From NCBI GenBank assembly GCA_964411065.1, contig CAYPJO010000036.1:1-20492 (forward strand): a DNA stretch of 20,492 nucleotides. The letters are read 5' to 3'. This document shows positions 15,493 through 20,492 of the stretch, in pieces. How positions within the stretch are numbered: position 1 is the stretch's first letter; every line of letters starts with the position of its first letter. Below the pieces are notes generated by a model that did not search any database, was not told the DNA's origin, and saw only the letters and a list, made by a program, of their open reading frames with translations. Origin of the DNA: DYHD01 sp964411065. Its GTDB lineage: Bacteria; Nitrospirota; Thermodesulfovibrionia; Thermodesulfovibrionales; Dissulfurispiraceae. The position numbers and the translations under genes are program-made.

Positions 15493-15512
15493 TTTAAGAG
15501 ATATCTCTTAAA
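15493..15512. repeat. 20-bp perfect palindrome upstream of the radical SAM gene
   Basis: TTTAAGAGATATCTCTTAAA is fully palindromic and lies 82 bp before the start codon. Its outer 8 bases on each side, TTTAAGAG and CTCTTAAA, are the same two arms found, in reverse order, upstream of the PhnD-family gene (17467-17490). It may be a regulator site. The 8-mer also occurs inside some genes here, so chance is not excluded. Confidence 0.5.
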
Positions 15513-15594
15513 GCATAGTTTGATAAGTCTAAATAGGGTTTTTACCTTTAAAACGATTTAAAAGCAGGAGATAGCTAAGCCATTAAAGACGAAC

Positions 15595-17319
15595 ATGAAG
15601 ATTTTGTTAATCTATCCCTATTTTCTCGATAGAAGGATTAAGGAAGAGGATGTAAATGCTCTGCCTATCGGCATCTATTATTTAGGAGCAATGTTAAAAG
15701 AAAACAATTACGAAGTAGAGATCATAAATTGCTATAGTATAAAAGATAGGCAAAAAGAAATTATTGACACCTTAATTCATAAAAATCCTGATGTTATCGG
15801 ATTCTCAATTGTTCATGCCAATCGATGGGGTGCGATCGATATTGCTAAAATCGCAAAAAAAATCCTCCCCAATGTAAAGATTGTTTTTGGCGGTATCGGC
15901 GCAACTTTTTTATGGAAGCATTTACTAAAAAACTTTAGTGAAATAGATTACATAGTTTTAAGAGAAGGCGAATATACTCTTTTAAGATTACTTCAACATA
16001 TTTATGAAAGTAAGGAAGATTTAATCCATTCCATAAAAGGCATTGCCTTCCGAAAAGAGGGGAAACCAGTTACTACTGGACTTCCTGAATTTATTGATGA
16101 TATTGACTCATTACCTTTACCTTCAAAATATTTTACTTATAAACACATCATCTCTTCTCGAGGTTGCTATTACAACTGTAATTTTTGTGGCTCTCCTAAT
16201 TTTTGGTCAAGAAAAGTTAGATTTCACTCACCTGATTACTTTCTAAAACAAATAATACAACTATACGATAAAGGTGTTTCCTTCTTTTATATATCAGATG
16301 ATACTTTCACTGTTAAACCCGACCGAGTGATAGAGATTTGCAAGAAGATCATCGAAAAGGGATTGAAAATTAATTGGTATGCTATTTCTCGTGTAAATTT
16401 CGTTAAAGAAGAGATGCTGTATTGGATGAGAAAGGCTGGATGTATTCAGATAAGTTACGGTATAGAGAGCGGTTCTGAAAGAATTAGGCAAAGGTTAAAT
16501 AAGAATATCAAAACAGATGATATAAAAAGAGCTTTCTACCTTACAAAAAAGTATGGAATTCTGCCTCGAGCTTACTTCATCTATGGCTCTCCTGGCGAAG
16601 ATGATCACACCATCCAAGAAACTCTTGACCTTATGAATGAGATTAAACCCTTAAGTACGATTTTTTATATTCTTGATATATTTCCAGGTACAACCCTTTA
16701 TGATGATTTCAAGAATAAAACCGGAGTAAATGATGAAATATGGATGGAAAGATTAGAAGACATACCCTATTTCACAACAGATAAGAGCTTATCGGAGGAG
16801 AAGATATTAGATTTTGGGAGGAGGCTCAGAGATGAATTTCATACTAATTTGCCGACTTTTGTAAAAGACATAGATTTAATAGATAGAGAAGACATGTATG
16901 AGAACCATGCTGATTTTCTCTCACGTCTTGCTATGACTTTTAGTCACGGTGATTACTCTTTAATCGAGACCATACCGAATAAAGAAGAAGTTGCCGAGTA
17001 TCTCTATAAAAAAGCTCTTTCCTATTCACCCAATCTTTTTGCTTATCTTGGGTTAGCAATCATAAGACAAAAAGAAGGTAAATATGCAGAATCCTTGACA
17101 ATTCTCCATGAAGCTGAACGCTTTTACCCTGACAACGAACATATTCTGATCTGCCTCGGTGTAAGTTACATGAACTTAGGGAGATTTGAAAAAGCATTAG
17201 ATTACTTTTTACTCTTTCCAAAGTCACAAACAGCTCTTAGCTACGCAATATATTGTTGTAAAGCTTTAGGAGATTTCGAAAAGGAGTCTTTAATCCTACA
17301 GAAATTGAAGAGCTTTTAA
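15595..17319 (+). CDS. B12-binding radical SAM protein with C-terminal TPR repeats
   Basis: A 574-residue protein in three parts. Residues 1-135 form a Rossmann-like B12-binding domain (LLIYPYF at 4-10, PIGIYYLGAML at 24-34, GGIGATF at 99-105, REGEYTLLRLL at 123-133). The radical SAM core (about 180-400) has the cluster motif CYYNCNFC with Cys191, Cys195 and Cys198, then YISDDTF (232-238) and YGIESGSERIRQRLNK (288-303). From about 440 to 574 are two to three TPR-like repeats (LGLAIIRQKEGKYAESL, LGVSYMNLGRFEKALDYF), a protein-interaction tail. Family members perform methylations, ring rearrangements or similar radical chemistry on lipids, antibiotics and cofactors. The substrate cannot be told. 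The gene stands alone. AGGAG (15566-15570) is too far from the ATG to serve it, so ribosome binding is unclear. Confidence 0.9.
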   Translation: MKILLIYPYFLDRRIKEEDVNALPIGIYYLGAMLKENNYEVEIINCYSIKDRQKEIIDTLIHKNPDVIGFSIVHANRWGAIDIAKIAKKILPNVKIVFGGIGATFLWKHLLKNFSEIDYIVLREGEYTLLRLLQHIYESKEDLIHSIKGIAFRKEGKPVTTGLPEFIDDIDSLPLPSKYFTYKHIISSRGCYYNCNFCGSPNFWSRKVRFHSPDYFLKQIIQLYDKGVSFFYISDDTFTVKPDRVIEICKKIIEKGLKINWYAISRVNFVKEEMLYWMRKAGCIQISYGIESGSERIRQRLNKNIKTDDIKRAFYLTKKYGILPRAYFIYGSPGEDDHTIQETLDLMNEIKPLSTIFYILDIFPGTTLYDDFKNKTGVNDEIWMERLEDIPYFTTDKSLSEEKILDFGRRLRDEFHTNLPTFVKDIDLIDREDMYENHADFLSRLAMTFSHGDYSLIETIPNKEEVAEYLYKKALSYSPNLFAYLGLAIIRQKEGKYAESLTILHEAERFYPDNEHILICLGVSYMNLGRFEKALDYFLLFPKSQTALSYAIYCCKALGDFEKESLILQKLKSF

Positions 17320-17337
17320 AAACTTTTTTCTCTTACT

Positions 17338-17360
17338 TTTCTGGAGTCAGAAATTTTGTT
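17338..17360 (+). terminator. Possible intrinsic terminator after the radical SAM gene
   Basis: TTTCTG (17338-17343), loop GAGT, CAGAAA (17348-17353), then TTTTGTT. A perfect 6-bp stem with a tetraloop and a following T-run, 18 bp after the stop codon. The stem is AT-rich, so the strength is doubtful. Confidence 0.4.
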
Positions 17361-17466
17361 GTGTTATCCCTTCCCTTTTACTCTCCTTTAATGGCCTATA
17401 GAAAAAATCAATTCAAGATCTTTATCATCAACAAAAGACTATAAGCACCCCCCCTACGGAGATCAT

Positions 17467-17505
17467 CTCTTAAATATCTTTCTTTAAGAGTATAATAGAG
17501 TATAA
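17467..17505 (+). promoter_or_regulatory. Inverted repeat and duplicated -10-like element upstream of the PhnD/GGDEF unit
   Basis: CTCTTAAA (17467-17474) and TTTAAGAG (17483-17490) form a perfect 8-bp inverted repeat with an 8-bp spacer. TATAAT (17491-17496) follows at once, and the 9-mer AGAGTATAA occurs twice, at 17487-17495 and 17497-17505, exactly 10 bp apart. The repeat occupies the -35 region of the putative promoter. That suggests either a repressor site or an activator-dependent promoter. Confidence 0.5.
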
Positions 17506-17509
17506 AAGG

Positions 17510-17550
17510 TAAGCCCTATTTATTTTCCGTCACAGAAGTAGGGATGCTTA
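17510..17550 (+). promoter_or_regulatory. Foldable 5' leader of the PhnD/GGDEF unit
   Basis: TAAGC (17510-17514) pairs with GCTTA (17546-17550) and CCTA (17515-17518) with TAGG (17539-17542). The result is a 9-bp stem with a GAT bulge and a 20-nt loop, just downstream of the putative promoter and 36 bp before the start codon. It matches no riboswitch class I know. The c-di-GMP (GEMM) consensus was looked for and is absent. Confidence 0.35.
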
Positions 17551-17586
17551 TATCAAAAATTACTTAGTTGAAAGGAAGTTAAATTT

Positions 17587-18393
17587 ATGATCAAAAAAGT
17601 CTTTACTATTTTCACTTTTCTACTCTTAAGTACCAACCTTTGCTATAGTGAAACCATTCGCTTTGCCGCAATACCAAATGTAGGAAAAGAGACCCTTATT
17701 AGTAGTCATATACCTCTAATCGATTATTTAAGAAAAAAGACAGGGTTATCCATTAATTTCATCTATATTGAAAATTATCAGTCCCTCCTTGATGAGTTCA
17801 AAAAAGGCAGTGTAAATCTGATTACCTTAGGACCTCTTCCCTATGTAACATTAAAAAAAGACTTTAACCCTGCACAAGCAATTGCCCTTTTTAAAGAAAA
17901 AGATGGTTCTACAAGGTACAATTGTGCATTAATTACATCTGCAAAGGGTCCAAAGAAAATCAAGGATATAAAAGGTCCTATTGCACTCCCGCAAAAACCT
18001 AGTACATGCGGTTACTTCTGGGCTAACATACTCTTAAATCAAGAGGGTATGGACATAAAAAAGATTAAATATGCCCACCTTACCACCCATAACGAAGTTG
18101 CAGAAAATGTGATAAGGGGCAAATATGAAGTGGGCACTCTCAAAAAGGTTATCGCTGAGCAATACAAAGGTTTTGGCATTAAGATACTCAAAGAGAGCCC
18201 TATGTGGCCAGGTTTCGTAGTTATTGCTAATACTCATACCCTATCTCCGGAAACTATCAAAAAGATTAAGGATGCACTCCTTACTATCTCTCCAGAAGAG
18301 AGTAAAGATTTGGTGCAAGGAAAGTATGGATTTGCCGACTGTGATGATAGGGATTTTGATATAATCAGAAAATATGAAAAATACAACCAGTAA
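17587..18393 (+). CDS. PhnD-family periplasmic substrate-binding protein
   Basis: A 268-residue secreted binding protein of the phosphate/phosphite/phosphonate (PhnD) family. A Sec signal peptide spans about residues 1-21 (Lys-rich start, hydrophobic core, likely cut after CYS21). Family landmarks are the LTAxP-like strand IRFAAIPN (24-31), the hinge segment LITLGPLPYVTL (78-89) and the ligand loop PSTCGYFWANILL (138-150). The region normally reading DAGAVD is YEVGTLKK (180-187), so the pocket differs from true phosphonate binders and the ligand is unknown. A ribosome-binding site AAAGGAAG (17571-17578) supports the start. No ABC permease or ATPase is near. The 3' end overlaps the diguanylate cyclase gene by 20 bp. 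I infer a sensory rather than transport role. Confidence 0.88.
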   Translation: MIKKVFTIFTFLLLSTNLCYSETIRFAAIPNVGKETLISSHIPLIDYLRKKTGLSINFIYIENYQSLLDEFKKGSVNLITLGPLPYVTLKKDFNPAQAIALFKEKDGSTRYNCALITSAKGPKKIKDIKGPIALPQKPSTCGYFWANILLNQEGMDIKKIKYAHLTTHNEVAENVIRGKYEVGTLKKVIAEQYKGFGIKILKESPMWPGFVVIANTHTLSPETIKKIKDALLTISPEESKDLVQGKYGFADCDDRDFDIIRKYEKYNQ

Positions 18394-20338
18394 GCCTAAA
18401 AAATCATTTAGTCTTCTTGACATCAAACCAATATACACGATAACTCTGATTTTTATTATTCTGCTTACAATAGGCTATCTGTTTATGTGGTCAGTCAATA
18501 AAAAAAAGATAGAGATAAATCTTGAAAACAACACAAAGGTAATAGAGTCGATGTGGCTATCAGTAACAAAAGCCCATGAAGAGACCATGAAGGCCTATTT
18601 TATGCATTATGTGATGACCCCAGAGACCCTAAAGATACTAAAAAGGGCAAACTCAAATAAAACAGATGAACAAAACATGGCAAGGGCTGATTTATTTAGC
18701 CATTTATGGGATGCCTATGAGTATCTATCAAAAAATCTTTATGTGAGACAATTACACTTTCAACTACCAAACAACCACTCTTTTTTGAGGTTTCATGCCC
18801 CTCATCTTTACGGAGACGACCTCACCCCTCATAGACCAACAATTGTATTGACCAATAAATTACTCAAACCACACTCATCCTTTGAGACAGGGAGGGTTGT
18901 ATGTGGCTATAGATATGTATTCCCTATAATTGATTTTCAAGGAGACCACTTAGGCAGTGTAGAGCTATCAAGACCCTTTGAATCATTAAGGCAGAACCTT
19001 AACGAAGTGGATAAGCAGAGCGGTTATAAGCTTTTGATTCGTGAGGATGATGTAATTAAAAAGACCTTTCTTGAAACACAACGATATTATGTTCCCTTTA
19101 TAGATAAATGGGTAGTAGAGGATCCCTATAATGAATTACCTGATTCTCCAAAACCACTACCAAAGGAGTATCAAAACATATTAGAAAATTTAAAAAAAGA
19201 TAAAAACTTTATAGGGCACTTATCGAGTGCTTCAAATGTAACCATGAGCTTTCATGATAAATCCTCAAACAAATACTACAAAATTGGATTTATAAAGCTT
19301 TTTGATCCAAGTCAGAAGCACTCTGCTACCTTACTTTCTATTACACCTGCCCCAGACATTGATGAGATAGTTGCGTCACATAAGAGGAACCTACTCCTTT
19401 ACACATCACTTATTTTCGGTATTAGCCTTTTTGCATATCTATATCTTAAAGAGGCGATAAAAACCAAACAACAACAGTATAAACTTGAGGTCATCACATC
19501 CTCTATGGGTGGTGGATTATATGTGATAGATAAAAAAGGTGTTATCAACTTTGTAAACAGCACAGCCTGCGAAATACTCGGCTATAGCAGAGAAGAAATG
19601 ATTGGCAAGGTTGGTCATGACTTGTTTCATTTTCATGCTGTTGACATCACTGATTGTCCCATATACAAGGCAACGACAGAGGGACATGACTACTCATCTG
19701 ACGATATTTTTGTAAGGAAAGATGGTAGCAAAATAGATGTTTCCGTCACTGTAAGACCTTTCTTTTTGAATGATGCCTTATCAGGTGCAATCGTAGTCTT
19801 TCATGATATAAGCGAACGAAAAAGGTTTGAAAAAGAGCTTTACAGAATGTCCACTACAGATACCCTTACTGGTCTATACAACAGACGCTTTATGACAGAG
19901 TCTCTGACAAATATCAAAAATCTCGTAGATAGATATAGTAGCACATTTAGTGTTGTAATGATTGATATTGACAGATTCAAGTCAATAAATGATACCTATG
20001 GTCATGAGACAGGCGATAAGGTCTTGATAGAAGTTGCAAAAGTATTGAGAGAGACCATACGAACTGCTGATGTAGTCGCAAGGTGGGGGGGAGAGGAGTT
20101 TCTTATACTGCTTCCTAATACCAATCTTCAGGGTGCTACTATAGTAGCAGAAAAGATTCGTGAACAGGTGCTTTCATTGAATATCACACCAACACCATCC
20201 ATATCAATAAGTGCTGGAGTAGCCCAATACACAGTTGGTGAGAAGATAAAAGACCTTATAGCCCGAGCAGACCTTGCACTCTATGAAGCAAAGACATCAG
20301 GGAGAAACTGCGTGAAAGCAGTTGGACCTCGGGATTGA
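18374..20338 (+). CDS. Membrane sensor diguanylate cyclase: periplasmic Cache-like, PAS and GGDEF domains
   Basis: A 654-residue protein that should make cyclic di-GMP from two GTP. A transmembrane helix (about 20-40) leads into a periplasmic sensor (about 45-335) with QLHFQLPNNHSFLRFHAP and GYRYVFPI segments typical of a double-Cache-type domain (dCache_3-like). A second helix lies at about 340-357. A PAS domain (about 370-485; VIDKKGVINFVNSTACEILG, VRKDGSKIDVSVTVRP, VVFHDISERKR) precedes the GGDEF domain (about 495-648). The active site reads GGEEF (572-576), with FKSINDTYGHETGD upstream. The inhibitory RxxD (Arg563, Asp566), five residues before GGEEF, is intact, so product inhibition is expected. 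The start overlaps the binding-protein gene by 20 bp, which implies coupled translation. No EAL domain. Confidence 0.94.
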   Translation: MKNTTSKPKKSFSLLDIKPIYTITLIFIILLTIGYLFMWSVNKKKIEINLENNTKVIESMWLSVTKAHEETMKAYFMHYVMTPETLKILKRANSNKTDEQNMARADLFSHLWDAYEYLSKNLYVRQLHFQLPNNHSFLRFHAPHLYGDDLTPHRPTIVLTNKLLKPHSSFETGRVVCGYRYVFPIIDFQGDHLGSVELSRPFESLRQNLNEVDKQSGYKLLIREDDVIKKTFLETQRYYVPFIDKWVVEDPYNELPDSPKPLPKEYQNILENLKKDKNFIGHLSSASNVTMSFHDKSSNKYYKIGFIKLFDPSQKHSATLLSITPAPDIDEIVASHKRNLLLYTSLIFGISLFAYLYLKEAIKTKQQQYKLEVITSSMGGGLYVIDKKGVINFVNSTACEILGYSREEMIGKVGHDLFHFHAVDITDCPIYKATTEGHDYSSDDIFVRKDGSKIDVSVTVRPFFLNDALSGAIVVFHDISERKRFEKELYRMSTTDTLTGLYNRRFMTESLTNIKNLVDRYSSTFSVVMIDIDRFKSINDTYGHETGDKVLIEVAKVLRETIRTADVVARWGGEEFLILLPNTNLQGATIVAEKIREQVLSLNITPTPSISISAGVAQYTVGEKIKDLIARADLALYEAKTSGRNCVKAVGPRD

Positions 20339-20393
20339 CTTGCTATCTAAATACTTTTCTTCAAATCCTAACAAAGAGCTGATAATTAAAACC

Positions 20394-20410
20394 GCCTTTT
20401 TCTCAAAGGC
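20394..20410. terminator. Hairpin downstream of the diguanylate cyclase gene
   Basis: GCCTTT (20394-20399), loop TTCTC, AAAGGC (20405-20410): a perfect 6-bp stem 55 bp after the stop codon. No T-run follows on the plus strand. On the minus strand GGTTTT follows, so it might serve a gene entering from the right. Nothing else is seen from 20339 to the end. Confidence 0.3.
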
Positions 20411-20492
20411 ATTCTAAAACAGATTGTTGTGACTCAACAGTTGCTTCTACCTTGCTGAATTGTAAAAGCCCCTCATTTTATCCAAAAGAGAG

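Noticed and set aside
17405..17586. c-di-GMP (GEMM) riboswitch upstream of the GGDEF unit
   Set aside because: The characteristic GACGCAAAG-like core and tetraloop receptor are not present. Only a simple bulged stem can be drawn.
1..20492. CRISPR array, tRNA, rRNA, complete transposase or integrase
   Set aside because: No regularly spaced repeats, no T-loop-like GGTTCGAATCC strings in a cloverleaf context and no recombinase motifs were seen in reading both strands.

Overview
The window is AT-rich bacterial chromosome containing one assembly gap (1877-1976, exactly 100 N, the usual placeholder for a gap of unknown size). A phosphoheptose isomerase gene (gmhA) points to a Gram-negative envelope with heptose-containing lipopolysaccharide. 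The other housekeeping genes are monofunctional hisB, flavin-dependent thyX, a short archaeal-type phosphatidylserine decarboxylase and the order ilvC-psd-pssA-leuA. I know that order from Thermodesulfobacteriota/Deltaproteobacteria and Nitrospirota, so an anaerobe of one of those groups is my best guess. It is an inference from gene order and composition, not an identification.

Layout. Positions 1-2207 are sparse: a possible decayed minus-strand reading frame (119-533), a class I glutamine amidotransferase (680-1432), and a nifB remnant that runs into the gap. From 2208 to 3853 on the minus strand a DppB-type permease overlaps a rhomboid protease by 4 bp. Divergent from it starts a compact plus-strand run, ilvC-psd-pssA-leuA-gmhA-ruvC-ruvA-ruvB (4041-10928). 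It combines branched-chain amino-acid synthesis, phosphatidylethanolamine synthesis, LPS heptose synthesis and Holliday-junction processing. cutA follows as a separate unit (11171-11491). Facing it on the minus strand is hisC-hisB-M50/CBS protease-thyX (read from 15147 down to 11538). It is preceded by a near-perfect sigma70-type promoter that sits so close to the hisC ATG that the transcript may be almost leaderless.

The right-hand third looks accessory. A 447-bp gene-free stretch (15148-15594) holds direct repeats, an inverted repeat and a 20-bp perfect palindrome. It leads into a B12-binding radical SAM protein with a TPR tail (15595-17319). After a further region with an inverted repeat, a duplicated -10-like element and a foldable leader comes a two-gene unit: a secreted PhnD-family binding protein (17587-18393) overlapping a membrane diguanylate cyclase with a periplasmic Cache-like sensor, a PAS domain and a GGDEF domain (18374-20338). 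No transporter permease or ATPase accompanies the binding protein. The pair therefore reads best as a sensory unit in which a periplasmic ligand-binding protein feeds a c-di-GMP synthase. This, with its elaborate upstream DNA, is the strongest candidate for something not well described. The nifB remnant, the psd cleavage-site substitution and the possibly leaderless hisC transcript are the other points worth checking.
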